Positions 25,561 to 33,989 of a stretch of 33,989 nucleotides of DNA are shown piece after piece. Each line of letters begins with the position of its first letter. The first letter of the stretch is position 1. The position numbers were made by a program, and so were the translations under genes. The notes under the pieces were generated by a model. The model did no database searches, was not told the DNA's origin, and saw nothing but the letters and a program-made list of their open reading frames with translations. The DNA comes from Pseudomonadota bacterium (GTDB lineage Bacteria; Desulfobacterota; Desulfobacteria; Desulfobacterales; Desulfatibacillaceae): assembly GCA_018829095.1 (NCBI GenBank), contig JAHJUF010000240.1, forward strand, positions 1 through 33,989. Direction: 5' to 3'.

Positions 25561-26221
25561 GGTTCTTCTCCGGGTGCGGAAACAACCCGATCGCCACGAA
25601 TACCTGGGCACGATGAGGATTGCATCCGCACGATACAGGAAAATTATCTGTTTTGCCCCAACGGCAAATTTAGGCCATTTACCGAATAAATCAAATGATT
25701 CATTTTAGTTATCAACATCGGCCTTCAGGATCGGTCGGGCCGGACTCCCCGCTCTTCCCCGGCTGTACCGCACCCGGCCTCCGTGCCCGCCACCGGCTTT
25801 TTCAGTCTGAAATATATTTTAATATGTTAAATCAATCTGTTATGAAGAACCATCCCATGGATTGAGCATTCATGACGATTACACAGTACCTGCTTGGTTC
25901 ATGCTGTCGCCCAAGCTGAAAATCATTGAGAGGTATATAAAATTATTACTAACTGTTTTCATTCAATAATCCAAGATCTTTCCCCAAAAAGCCTGTCTTA
26001 CAAAATCCCTACCCAAAAAGAGGTTGAATTGGGCTGCGGAACAGGGGCTTTTTCCCCTGGTGGATCACCCCGTCTCCTCTTGGTTCAGAGGCAAACCTTG
26101 TTGCGCTGGAGAAACCCTCCATCCTTTGCTGCCCCTCCTTTTCCACACGAGCCCTGCGGTTTTCCATGGGCTGTGGTATATAGGGCCGGAATTTTCAACC
26201 TGACAGGGAAGGCAACGCAAG
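25561..26221. other. 661-base AT-richer intergenic region between divergent genes
   Basis: The longest non-coding stretch in the window and clearly lower in GC than its flanks from about 25680 to 26000. TTTGCC-N5-GGCAAA (25652-25668) is a perfect inverted repeat in the probable promoter area of the phospholipase D-like gene. CAGGGG-CTTTTT-CCCCTG (26042-26059) forms a small hairpin. TGGTATATA (26176-26183) is a possible extended -10 for the transporter, 40 bases before its ATG. No gene is convincing; the 15-codon frame at 25872 (MTITQYLLGS...) is too short to claim. Confidence 0.4.
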
Positions 26222-28741
26222 ATGGCGCAAACGGGCGGCCGGGAGGAGCACAAGGCAACCCTGGGGACCTTTGCCGGGGTGTTCACCCCCAGCATCCTCA
26301 CCATCCTGGGGATCATCCTCTTCCTGCGCCTGGGCTACATCATGGGCAACGCGGGACTGTGGCGCGGCCTCCTCATCATCGCCCTGGCCAACGCCATCTC
26401 CGTGCTCACCAGCGTTTCCCTGGCCGCCGTTTCCACCAACCTGAAGGTCAAGGGCGGAGGCGACTACTACCTCATCTCCCGGACCCTGGGGGTGGAGTTC
26501 GGGGGCTCCATCGGGCTGGTTCTGTTTTGCGCCCAATCCATATCCATCGCCTTTTACTGCATCGGTTTCGGCGAAGCGGTGAGCGCCATGGCCGGGGGAT
26601 TCCCGGGCCCCAAGGTCCTGGCCGTGGCCGCTGCCTGCTTCCTTTTCGTGTTCGCATGGCTGGGGGCGGACTGGGCCTCCCGGTTCCAGTTCGTGGTCAT
26701 GGCCCTGCTGGTCCTTGCCCTGGCGTCGTTTTTCGCCGGGGCCATCCCCCGGTTCGATACGGCCCTCCTAGCCGCCAACCGGACCCCTTCCCCCGGGGCC
26801 CCGGCTTTCTGGGTCCTTTTCGCCATTTTTTTCCCTGCCGTGACAGGCTTCACCCAGGGAGTTTCCATGTCCGGAGACCTCAAGGACCCAGGGAAAAGCC
26901 TTCCCCTGGGCACCTTTCTGGCGGTGGGAATTTCCATCCTGGTCTACTTCGGCGTGGCCCTGGTCCTGGCAGGAAGCCTTCCCAACCCGGACCTGGCGGG
27001 AAACTACATGGCCATGAAGCACGTGGCCCTGGTGGGCGGCCTGGTGGACGCGGGAGTCATCGCCGCCACCCTGTCCTCGGCCATGGCCTCCTTCCTGGGG
27101 GCTCCCCGCATCCTCCAGTCCCTGGCCTCGGATCGGACCTTCCCGGTCCTCTCCTTCTTCGCCAAGGGGCACGGGGAAACCGCCAACCCCCGCCGGGCCG
27201 TGATCCTCTCCGGGGCCATCGCCCTGGCTGTCATCGCCCTGGGCAACCTGAACCTGGTGGCCCGCATGGTTTCCATGTTCTTCCTCATTTCCTACGGGCT
27301 CCTGAATTACGCCACCTATTACGAGGCCCGGGGCAAGAGCCCTTCCTTCCGGCCCCGGTTCCGGTTCTTTCACCAGCGGGCCTCCCTGGCGGGCTTCGCG
27401 GCCTGCGGCGGAGTCATGCTGGCCATCGACCCCTACGCGGCGGTCATGGCGGCCACGGTCCTCTTCGGGGTGCACCAGTACCTGTCGCGGACAGCCCGCC
27501 TCCGGCGCTGGGCGGACAGCCGGCGATCCTTCCACTTCCAGATGATACGGAACCACCTCCTGGACGCGGCGGCCGAGCCCGAGCATCCCCGGGACTGGAG
27601 GCCCCACATCCTGGCCTTTTCCAGAGACCGCAGCCGACGGGAACCCCTGATGAAATTCTCCTCCTGGCTGGAGGGGGGAAGCGGCACCCTCACCGTGGTG
27701 TGCATCCTCCAGGGGCAGGGGGCCGCCCTGCGCAAAGAGAAGAAGGATGCGGAAGCCGAGTTGGCCGGGGACCTTGCCCAATCCCAGGTGCGGGCTTTCT
27801 ACCGGGTGCTGGGCGTCCGGGACCAGGAGGACGGCTTGAACGCCCTGATCCAGTCCTACGGCGTGGGTCCTCTTTCAGCTAACACAGGGGTCCTCCACTG
27901 GTCTTCCCGGAACCCGGATACCACGCTGGAAAGCCGGAAGCGATCTTACGCCCGCACCCTGTCCACGGGCTTCCGCCTGGGGATGAACATCGTGGTGCTG
28001 AACGCGCCCGGGGAAAAATGGGAAAATACCCTGGCCTTGCCTCCGGGCCAACGGCGGGTGGATGTCTGGTGGCAGGACGATGCCACGGGCCGCCTCATGC
28101 TCCTGTTCGCCTACCTCATGACCCGAACCCCGGACTGGGAATGCGCATCCATCCGCCTCCTGGCCCCTGTGGACCCCGAATCCGGGGAGGAAAAGACCCG
28201 GGAACACCTGGAGACCCTCCTGGCCGAGGCCCGCATATCTGCCCGGACCGAGGTACTCACCGAACCCAACATGGTCAGCGTTGCCGCCTGGTCAGCCTCC
28301 GCCTCCCTGGTATTCCTGCCCTTCCGCATCCGTCAGGGCCGGATGCTCACCCTTTTCGACGAACTCGTGGAAGAAAGCCTGGAGGCCATGCCTTTGACAG
28401 CCCTGGTCCTGGCAGCGACCGACGTGGAGCTGGACGCCGAGCCGGAGGACGGAAAGGCCGCCGAGGCCGCTGCGGCCATGGACGCCCTGGAACAGGCGGA
28501 AAAGAACGCCCGGGAAATGGAGAAAAACGCAAAGGCCGCCCAAAAGGACCTGGAGGAGAAAACCCGGGTTCTGAAGGAGGCCGCCCTGGGCGAAGGGGAT
28601 GCCAACACCCGGGAAACGCTGGAGGCCGAGGCTTCCCGAGCCCGGGAAACGGCCGACGACGCGGGCAGGAGATTGGCCAAGGCCCGGGCCAAGCTGGAGC
28701 ACGCCCAGGCCGAGGAGAAAAAGGAGAAGGGGCGCCCGTGA
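26222..28741 (+). CDS. cation-chloride cotransporter-like APC permease with coiled-coil tail
   Basis: An 839-residue membrane transporter. Residues about 13-420 hold some twelve membrane helices. GTFAGVFTPSILTILGIILF at 16-35 is the CCC-family first helix, and GVSMSGDLKDPGKSLPLGT is also typical of Na-K-Cl and K-Cl cotransporters and their bacterial relatives. A soluble region (about 440-720), containing HILAFSRDRSRREPLMKF, resembles the CCC C-terminal domain. The final 100 residues are an alanine- and glutamate-rich coiled coil, which I do not know from the family. ATG 26222 follows GGGAAGG. Transport of chloride with a cation or of amino acids is likely; direction and ions unknown. Convergent with the histidine kinase gene 33 bases away. 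Confidence 0.85.
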   Translation: MAQTGGREEHKATLGTFAGVFTPSILTILGIILFLRLGYIMGNAGLWRGLLIIALANAISVLTSVSLAAVSTNLKVKGGGDYYLISRTLGVEFGGSIGLVLFCAQSISIAFYCIGFGEAVSAMAGGFPGPKVLAVAAACFLFVFAWLGADWASRFQFVVMALLVLALASFFAGAIPRFDTALLAANRTPSPGAPAFWVLFAIFFPAVTGFTQGVSMSGDLKDPGKSLPLGTFLAVGISILVYFGVALVLAGSLPNPDLAGNYMAMKHVALVGGLVDAGVIAATLSSAMASFLGAPRILQSLASDRTFPVLSFFAKGHGETANPRRAVILSGAIALAVIALGNLNLVARMVSMFFLISYGLLNYATYYEARGKSPSFRPRFRFFHQRASLAGFAACGGVMLAIDPYAAVMAATVLFGVHQYLSRTARLRRWADSRRSFHFQMIRNHLLDAAAEPEHPRDWRPHILAFSRDRSRREPLMKFSSWLEGGSGTLTVVCILQGQGAALRKEKKDAEAELAGDLAQSQVRAFYRVLGVRDQEDGLNALIQSYGVGPLSANTGVLHWSSRNPDTTLESRKRSYARTLSTGFRLGMNIVVLNAPGEKWENTLALPPGQRRVDVWWQDDATGRLMLLFAYLMTRTPDWECASIRLLAPVDPESGEEKTREHLETLLAEARISARTEVLTEPNMVSVAAWSASASLVFLPFRIRQGRMLTLFDELVEESLEAMPLTALVLAATDVELDAEPEDGKAAEAAAAMDALEQAEKNAREMEKNAKAAQKDLEEKTRVLKEAALGEGDANTRETLEAEASRARETADDAGRRLAKARAKLEHAQAEEKKEKGRP

Positions 28742-28774
28742 CAGGGACGGGGAGCGCCGGAAAAAACCCGGTAC

Positions 28775-31099
28775 TCAGCCCGGGCCGTTGGCATCGAAGC
28801 GGAGGGTGAAGGAGGTGCCTGGCCGGTTGCGGCCCGAATGCACGATGACCGTGCCGTTCAACTGGCTTTCCACCAAACCATGGATGAGGTCCATGCCCAG
28901 GGTCTTGGCCTGGCCGGGCCTCAGTTCCCCGGGCAGGCCGATGCCATTGTCCTCGATGACGATCTCCACCACCCCCTCCCCGATGAACCGGGCCCCCAGG
29001 CGGATGATGCCCGGGCCTCCATTGGGAAAGGCGTGCTTCAGGGAATTGGTGATGATCTCATTCACCACCATGCCGCAGGGCACGGCCTGATCCACGCCGA
29101 AGCTTATTCCCCCGGCATCCAGTTCAAACCCGATGCCCCTGTCCATGGCGCCGTGAGCCTCGAACAGGCTCTGAACCAGTCGGGTCCCGTAAAGCGCGAG
29201 GTCCACCCGGCCGATATTCTCGTCCCGGTAGAGGATCTCGTGGGCCAGGGCCATGGACCGGATGCGGCTCCGGGTGTTCTCGAAGGCCTTTTTCGCCTGC
29301 TCGTCGGACAGCTGGAGGCTCTGGAGGGCCAGCAGGGTGGAGATGACCTGCATGTTGTTCTTCACCCGGTGATGGACCTCCCGGAGCAGGAGCTCCTTTT
29401 CCTTCAGGGCCAGGCGGAGCTTGCGTTCCGCCTCCTTCAGGTCCGACACGTCCATGACGCATTCCAGGGCGCCCCAGGTCTTGCCGTTCTCGTCCTTGAT
29501 GGGATGGGTGTAGACCTTGAACGCTTGGCTCTCCGTGCCGTGGTCCCCGGGCTCCATGTACCGGGTGACCATGCGGTCCTCGGTGACGGCCTGGGGGACC
29601 GAACAGTAGGGACAGGGCTCGCTCCTGGCCTTCATGACCTCGTAGCACTTCTTCCCGATGGCCCACTTGCGGCCCGGAAGCCCGTACATCCACACCAGGC
29701 GCTCGGACAGGTCCACGATGTTGTGCTCCGTGTCCACCACCTTGATGCCGCCGGGAAAGGTGTTGAAAATGGCCATGACCTGCTGGAGGGTTTTGCGCAG
29801 GGCCTTTTCCGCCTGGACCTGCTTGGTGATCTCCACGCCGATGCCCCCCAGCATCCCGGGTTTGCCCTCCCGGAAGATGGGAAACTTGAACGTGCGGTAC
29901 ACCCGTTCGGCCCCGTTCTTGTCGGGCAGGGTCTCCACGATCTCCTGGATGCCCTCGGTCATGGCCCGGTCGTCCCCATCCACCCAGTTCCTGGCGGCTT
30001 CCATGCCGAAGAGCTTGTGGGGACGGCGGCCCACCCACCTCTTCCGGCCGAAGGTTTCCTGCATGTACCGGTTGACGTAGAGGAAGCAGCCGTTTTCATC
30101 CTTCATGAACATATTGCCCGGCACCAAGTCCATGAAGGTGGCGAACCTGTCCTCGCTCTCTACCAGGTGTTCCTCGGTCTTCAGCCTGGCCATGAGGGAA
30201 CCCAGGCGGGCGGCAATGGCCTCGATGGTGTTCCTCGTGCGCTCGGGGAGGTGATCCAGGGAACGGGAGGCCAGGTACAGGCAGGCCACCACCCCGCCCT
30301 CAAACTCCACGGGAATGGCTGCTGAACAGAGCAGTCCCTGAGACCGGGCCTCCTCCTCCCCGGCCAGGACGCCGAGGCCGTAGACAGGCTTCCTGGCCAG
30401 TACCATGCGGACCACCGGGGAGTCCTCCTCGAAGCGGGCGATGCTACGGACGAAACGCCGGGGGAGGCCCTTGTGGGCCACCAGTTCCAGGGACCCGTAG
30501 AGGTCGTCCATGACGTACACCCCGCCGCAGTCAACCCCATGCACCTTGCTGCTGGCGTTCAGGATGATGTTGGCGGTGTGCTTCAGACTCCGGGCGTCCA
30601 TGAGGGCGATGCCCAGATCCCGCTGGACCCGGAGGAGGTCCTCGGCCTTCTTGCCATCGGACAGGTCCCGGGTGATGGTCATGAGGCAGGACTCGCCCGT
30701 GATCTCCACGGGCCAGGCGCTGATGAGCCCGTGGACCACGTTGCCGTCCTTGGCCCGGAACCGGGCCTCCATGCCCGTGCACTGGCCGTTTTCCCGAAGC
30801 TCGTTCAAAAAGGCCTTGCGCTCCTTGGCGTCCACCCAATTGTGGAGTTCCTCCGGGGATTTGCCCACAGCTTCCTCCGGGGTGAACTGGAGGAACTTCG
30901 TGAAACCCAGGTTCACGTCCATGATGGTCCCATCGGAACTGCGGACCAGGACCAGGGCATCGGGATTTTCCTCAAAGGCCCGGGCAAAGGTTTCCCTGGA
31001 TCTCCAGAGCATACCGGCGGTCCAGTTGCGCTGGGCCAGCTCCTCGGTGAGTTCCCGGACCCGTTGTTCCAGTTCCTCGTAGGTGGGCTTTTTGTCCAT
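28775..31099 (-). CDS. soluble PAS/GAF sensor histidine kinase (HisKA_2 type)
   Basis: A 774-residue cytoplasmic kinase without membrane segments. Order: a short coiled coil (5-25), PAS1 (about 35-150), GAF (about 160-305), PAS2 (about 315-430), PAS3 (about 438-555), HisKA_2 dimerisation domain with REVHHRVKNN (His576 or His577) and an HATPase domain with N box VNEIITNSLKHAF (Asn680) and G1 EDNGIGLP. PAS3 carries CYEVMKARSEPCPYC, a cysteine trio that may bind a metal or act as a redox switch. ATG 31099 gives a typical opening, MDKKPTYEELEQRV; a TTG at 31153 is a longer alternative, and no strong ribosome site decides between them. The adjacent upstream response regulator is its likely partner. 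Confidence 0.88.
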   Translation of the reverse strand: MDKKPTYEELEQRVRELTEELAQRNWTAGMLWRSRETFARAFEENPDALVLVRSSDGTIMDVNLGFTKFLQFTPEEAVGKSPEELHNWVDAKERKAFLNELRENGQCTGMEARFRAKDGNVVHGLISAWPVEITGESCLMTITRDLSDGKKAEDLLRVQRDLGIALMDARSLKHTANIILNASSKVHGVDCGGVYVMDDLYGSLELVAHKGLPRRFVRSIARFEEDSPVVRMVLARKPVYGLGVLAGEEEARSQGLLCSAAIPVEFEGGVVACLYLASRSLDHLPERTRNTIEAIAARLGSLMARLKTEEHLVESEDRFATFMDLVPGNMFMKDENGCFLYVNRYMQETFGRKRWVGRRPHKLFGMEAARNWVDGDDRAMTEGIQEIVETLPDKNGAERVYRTFKFPIFREGKPGMLGGIGVEITKQVQAEKALRKTLQQVMAIFNTFPGGIKVVDTEHNIVDLSERLVWMYGLPGRKWAIGKKCYEVMKARSEPCPYCSVPQAVTEDRMVTRYMEPGDHGTESQAFKVYTHPIKDENGKTWGALECVMDVSDLKEAERKLRLALKEKELLLREVHHRVKNNMQVISTLLALQSLQLSDEQAKKAFENTRSRIRSMALAHEILYRDENIGRVDLALYGTRLVQSLFEAHGAMDRGIGFELDAGGISFGVDQAVPCGMVVNEIITNSLKHAFPNGGPGIIRLGARFIGEGVVEIVIEDNGIGLPGELRPGQAKTLGMDLIHGLVESQLNGTVIVHSGRNRPGTSFTLRFDANGPG

Positions 31100-31177
31100 G
31101 GTGAATATCCGGGCGGCTCGGCCGCCCATGGAGAGAAGGAAAGGAGGGATCAAGGCGCGGATGAAGGCTTCCGGCCT

Positions 31178-31633
31178 TTACAACAGGTTGGGATCGAACT
31201 CGTCGGCGATGGAGGTCTTTTTCCAGCCCTTCCGGGGCTCCTTTTCCATCTTCCCCCGCTGGAGGGCCATTTCGATGGCGATGTAGAGCTCCCTCTCGGA
31301 AAAGGGCTTCAGGAGGTAGCCGTCCGGGGTCGTGTGCTTGGCCCTCTGGATGGTTTCATCGTCCGAGTAGGCCGTGAGGAAGATGACCGGGATGTCCAGT
31401 TCCTTCCGGATTCTTTTGGCAGCCTCGATGCCGTCATATTCCCCGGGCATGACGATGTCCATAAGCACCAGGTCCGGCCGGTCCCTTCGGGCCAGGGCCA
31501 CGGCCTGCTCGCCGCTGGAGGCGTGGCCGGTCACCTCGTACCCCATGGACAAAAGCTGGGTCTGGGTGCCCTTGGCCAGGATATATTCATCCTCCGCGAT
31601 GAGGATGCGGGCCTTGTCCCGGCTCTCTTCCAT
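31178..31633 (-). CDS. single-domain response regulator
   Basis: A 151-residue CheY-like receiver with no DNA-binding output. Acidic pocket Glu14-Asp15, phosphoacceptor Asp59 (LVLMDIVMPG), Thr87 (FLTAYS) and Lys109 (LLKPF) are all present, so it should be phosphorylated. The 30-residue tail is basic and then acidic (GKMEKEPRKGWKKTSIADEFD). It is encoded just ahead of the HisKA_2 kinase on the same strand, a common pair in which the receiver works by protein contact or as a phosphate relay. The output target is unknown. Confidence 0.93.
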   Translation of the reverse strand: MEESRDKARILIAEDEYILAKGTQTQLLSMGYEVTGHASSGEQAVALARRDRPDLVLMDIVMPGEYDGIEAAKRIRKELDIPVIFLTAYSDDETIQRAKHTTPDGYLLKPFSERELYIAIEMALQRGKMEKEPRKGWKKTSIADEFDPNLL

Positions 31634-31648
31634 TCCGCTTCCCCTTTA

Positions 31649-31837
31649 CCAGGCTGTTGAAAAACAGGCGTTGAACAAGCGGCTCAATAACCATGAGCGG
31701 AAAGCCCTCCACCCGGCCTACGGCCGTACGGGCCTTATGCGAGCGGTCCATTCCCGGGGAATGAGGCGTACTCCTGTACGCCGCAGTGACGCGGGGTAAA
31801 GCGAAAAACCGCAGATCGCGTTTTGGGCAACCTGCTA
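31649..31837. repeat. dispersed intergenic repeat element touching the rpiA stop
   Basis: Non-coding element of about 189 bases with imperfect inverted ends: CAGGCTGTTGAAAAAC on the left, and CAGGTTGCCCAAAACG read from the right end on the opposite strand. Inside are perfect small hairpins, GGCGTAC-TCCT-GTACGCC and CATTCCC-G-GGGAATG. I recall similar CAGGCTGTTGAAAAAC repeats in other Desulfobacterota genomes. Its right end is the TAG stop of rpiA (31835-31837). Confidence 0.5.
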
Positions 31838-32521
31838 GGGGTTCAGGGTACGGACACCCTTTTTCCCGGCCACGATGACCTGGCTGGCGAGATTCAGGAA
31901 CAGGCCGTGCTCCACGATCCCCGCGATGCCGGAAAGCTTTATCGCCACGGCGCCAGGGTCCTCCATGGGCCCGAAATCCGCGTCCAGGATCAGGTTGTGG
32001 TGCTCGGTGCGAAAGGCCTTGGACAGGACGTTGGTGCGCACTTCCACTCGGGCCCCCAGGGAGGTGAGGAACCGCTCGGCCGCATGCTGGGCAAAGGAAA
32101 CCACCTCCACGGGCACGGGCCCCTTGCTCCCCAGGCGGGGAGAGAGGCTGTCCTCGTCCACCACCCAGATGATTTTCCTTCCGGCCTGGGAAAGGACCTT
32201 TTCCTGGAGAAAGGCGCCGGCCCTCTTGATGCCGTTTTTCTCCGGGTCCACCTCGTCGGCGGTGTCGATGACCAGATCCACGGCCTCGTGATCGTCTATG
32301 GAGGCCAGGGCGAGGCCCAGGGCCCGGGCCCGCTCGGCCATGGGCAGGTTCCCGGGGATGACCGTGACGCCGGGGAGTTCCCCCCTTTTCCTGGCCGTGG
32401 CCATGCAATCCACCACCAGCTCCACCAACTTGCCGGAACCCAGACCCACCACCATGTCTGGCTGGATCATGCGGACCGCCTTTTCAGCAGCTTCCTTGCT
32501 CGCGGACTCGGGCGCGCTCAT
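31835..32521 (-). CDS. rpiA: ribose-5-phosphate isomerase A
   Basis: Isomerase joining ribose-5-phosphate and ribulose-5-phosphate in the pentose phosphate pathway. The 228 residues match the family. Motifs: the phosphate-binding VGLGSGKLVE (25-34, usually GxGTGST), the catalytic DTADEVD (usually DGADEVD, both aspartates kept) and AGAFLQEK (usually KGGGGALLREK). The last is one residue shorter between the lysine and glutamate than in E. coli RpiA, so the gene is divergent but probably active. GGAGAGG lies six bases before ATG 32521. It is not in an operon with other pentose-phosphate genes; a methyltransferase gene lies upstream on the same strand, 137 bases away. Confidence 0.88.
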   Translation of the reverse strand: MSAPESASKEAAEKAVRMIQPDMVVGLGSGKLVELVVDCMATARKRGELPGVTVIPGNLPMAERARALGLALASIDDHEAVDLVIDTADEVDPEKNGIKRAGAFLQEKVLSQAGRKIIWVVDEDSLSPRLGSKGPVPVEVVSFAQHAAERFLTSLGARVEVRTNVLSKAFRTEHHNLILDADFGPMEDPGAVAIKLSGIAGIVEHGLFLNLASQVIVAGKKGVRTLNP

Positions 32522-32658
32522 GAGCTTGCCTCTCCTATTCTGGTACAGACGGAATATATGCGCCTGTCACATTAGCATACTGGTCCGAAAAGAAAAACGC
32601 ACACTACTGGAGATTCGGCGCTTACCAGAATCCCCCGGGAAATGCAACGCCAAGCCCG

Positions 32659-33750
32659 TCAGCCGGACGGGGAAATCACCGTATAGAAGGGCGCGGCGAA
32701 CAGGGCCCGGGAACCGGCGGCGCGGATGAAAAGATTGGCCAGCCTCTTGGCTGCGTCCTTGGCGCCCCTGCCCCCCGGGCCGTAAAGCCCCGGAGCCACC
32801 CGGGCCGGTCGTCCGGCTTCCCGGAGCACCCGGACCAGGTCCTGGGGATCCAGGAGGTTTTCCGCCCAGTTCCCTGTATGGGGGTCGCAGGTGTTGGTGG
32901 GGTGGGCCGGGGGTTCCGGCAAATCTCCGGTTTCCAGGAAGCGGGCCGCAGCCAGGCAGAGGTCCTCGCCAGCCAGGCCCCGGGTCCGCCGGGCCAGTTC
33001 CCCCAGTCCCGGGGGCTGGGGGTCAATGCCCAACCGGACAAACTCGGCGGAAAGAATCGTCTCGCGCTCCGTCAGATAGGCGGTTTTGCAATCCCTTTCC
33101 TTTTGTCCCCACCTGGCCTCCTGGCCCTCGGTCTCCACCCAGCGGTGAATGGCTGAAAGCCTACGCCGCAGGAGGGGGTTGGCCTCGTTGGCTCCGGAGG
33201 CCATGACCAGGGCCGTTTCCCGGGGGAGATCCCCCAGGCGGCGGAAGAATCCCAGGATGTCGTACACGTGCTCGATGACGTCGTAGGAGGCCACCACGTC
33301 CGGGACCAGGCCTGAGGTCTCCAGGAAGGAAAACAGGGCCTCCACGTCCCCTTCCACGTAGTGGTCAGCCGAAAGATCCAGGCTTTTGGCCAGGCTGGCG
33401 GCATCCACGCAGGACAGGCCGTAGATGTCCAGGTACACCACGGTCCGGGCCCCGGCCTCCCGGGCCAGGAGGGAGAGCATGCCGGTGCCGCCGCCATAGT
33501 CCACCACGGCCAGCTCCCCCGGGTCCTTCCCCGTGGCCGACAGGCAGGCCGAAAGGATGTGGGTGTACAGGGCCATGACCTGGGGAAGGCTGGCCAGCTT
33601 GTCCGAAAGGTAGCGCCTGGAATAATCCGAAACCGGAAGGGAAAAGGGGTCCACCCCGGCCAGTTTTCTTCCCAGCCGGGCCGCGGCCCGGCCCACGGCG
33701 TCATGGGCCGGGTCCCTGGACGGGGAGAAGGGAAGGAAAAATCCTCTCAA
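32659..33750 (-). CDS. class I SAM-dependent methyltransferase
   Basis: A 363-residue methyltransferase. The SAM-binding motif I reads VVDYGGGTGMLSLLA (about 82-96), followed by an acidic post-I residue in VVYLDIYG and a motif IV-like DVVASYDVIEHVYD. The N-terminal 60 and C-terminal 120 residues are extra and not recognised; they probably bind the acceptor. No ATG precedes the conserved part in frame before Met59, so I take TTG 33750 with a weak AGG site, which makes the N-terminus uncertain. Acceptor unknown. The neighbouring repeat element upstream (33821-33989) is 70 bases away. Confidence 0.75.
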   Translation of the reverse strand: MRGFFLPFSPSRDPAHDAVGRAAARLGRKLAGVDPFSLPVSDYSRRYLSDKLASLPQVMALYTHILSACLSATGKDPGELAVVDYGGGTGMLSLLAREAGARTVVYLDIYGLSCVDAASLAKSLDLSADHYVEGDVEALFSFLETSGLVPDVVASYDVIEHVYDILGFFRRLGDLPRETALVMASGANEANPLLRRRLSAIHRWVETEGQEARWGQKERDCKTAYLTERETILSAEFVRLGIDPQPPGLGELARRTRGLAGEDLCLAAARFLETGDLPEPPAHPTNTCDPHTGNWAENLLDPQDLVRVLREAGRPARVAPGLYGPGGRGAKDAAKRLANLFIRAAGSRALFAAPFYTVISPSG

Positions 33751-33820
33751 GGTCGCCTGCTTTCCGGGACAAAGGTGTTGCCAAACAACGCGGCGGATGG
33801 TTATGGTTTTGCGTAGGGTC

Positions 33821-33989
33821 TGTTTCCCAAAAGGATTTCTATTACGATGGGCTGCAAAATCCCAGGACTGCGTCAGCGTGGCAAAAAAGGTCCTCGCCGT
33901 GGCGCTGCCACGCCTGCGGGCCTTTTTACCCCGCTTCCTTGCCCTGGAATTTCTCGCTCCATCTCATGACGAAATCCTTTTGGGAAACA
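33821..33989. mobile_element. MITE-like element with 19-bp terminal inverted repeats
   Basis: TGTTTCCCAAAAGGATTTC at 33821-33839 is matched exactly, inverted, by the last 19 bases of the window (33971-33989). The two halves stay similar inwards: GATGGGCTGCAAAATCCC in the left half pairs with the complement of GATGGAGCGAGAAATTCC from the right, and CGTGGC-GCT-GCCACG makes the central loop. The whole 169 bases are an imperfect foldback with no ORF. This is the form of a miniature inverted-repeat transposable element or a large extragenic palindrome; a target duplication cannot be seen because the window ends here. Confidence 0.75.

Noticed and set aside
26029-27882. 617-residue plus-strand frame rich in Gly, Pro and Arg
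   Set aside because: Overlaps the transporter in another frame; the transporter frame has membrane helices and family motifs.

Overview
The window is about 34 kb of GC-rich bacterial chromosome with short intergenic gaps and standard operon architecture. Gene content points to an anaerobe of the Desulfobacterota (former Deltaproteobacteria). The clues are a methylenetetrahydrofolate reductase set (MetF, MetV and an MvhD-like FeS protein) of the Wood-Ljungdahl type, an archaeal-style split glutamate synthase rich in FeS clusters, and a soluble PAS/GAF histidine kinase whose N-terminus starts with a coiled coil typical of that group. Assignment to that phylum is inference; there is no rRNA here.

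Layout. 1-4440 is a minus-strand protein quality-control cluster in the classical order tRNA-Leu(UAG) - tig - clpP - clpX - lon (lon truncated by the window edge). 4538-5397 holds an exported amidase and tRNA-Pro(UGG). 5463-8208 holds a crotonase, a degenerate YchF-like GTPase (the two divergently transcribed from abutting promoters) and an unrecognised protein with two copies of one small domain. 8512-12561 is a tight plus-strand operon, MoxR ATPase - DUF58 protein - membrane transglutaminase, behind a good sigma-70-type promoter. 12562-14771 holds intergenic repeats, a geranylgeranyl-reductase-family flavoprotein and a gene-poor stretch.

14772-22600 is the most interesting part: a five-gene minus-strand operon read mvhD-like, metV, metF, a 975-residue glutamate synthase-like flavoprotein with two barrel copies and three FeS regions, and a glutaminase-GXGXG fusion. 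The first three genes abut or overlap by a few bases, so they are almost certainly made together. A terminator-like hairpin with a T9 tract lies in the leader of this operon and overlaps a competing hairpin, which suggests attenuation. No HdrA, GltD or hydrogenase partner is encoded nearby, so how the complex gets its electrons is open.

22824-28741 holds a metallo-beta-lactamase-fold hydrolase, an exported phospholipase D-family protein and a cation-chloride cotransporter-like permease with a coiled-coil tail. 28775-33750 (all minus) holds a histidine kinase and its single-domain response regulator, ribose-5-phosphate isomerase A and a SAM methyltransferase. Two non-coding repeat elements occur here: one at 31649-31837 that touches the rpiA stop codon, and a near-palindromic element with perfect 19-bp terminal inverted repeats at 33821-33989, ending exactly at the window edge.
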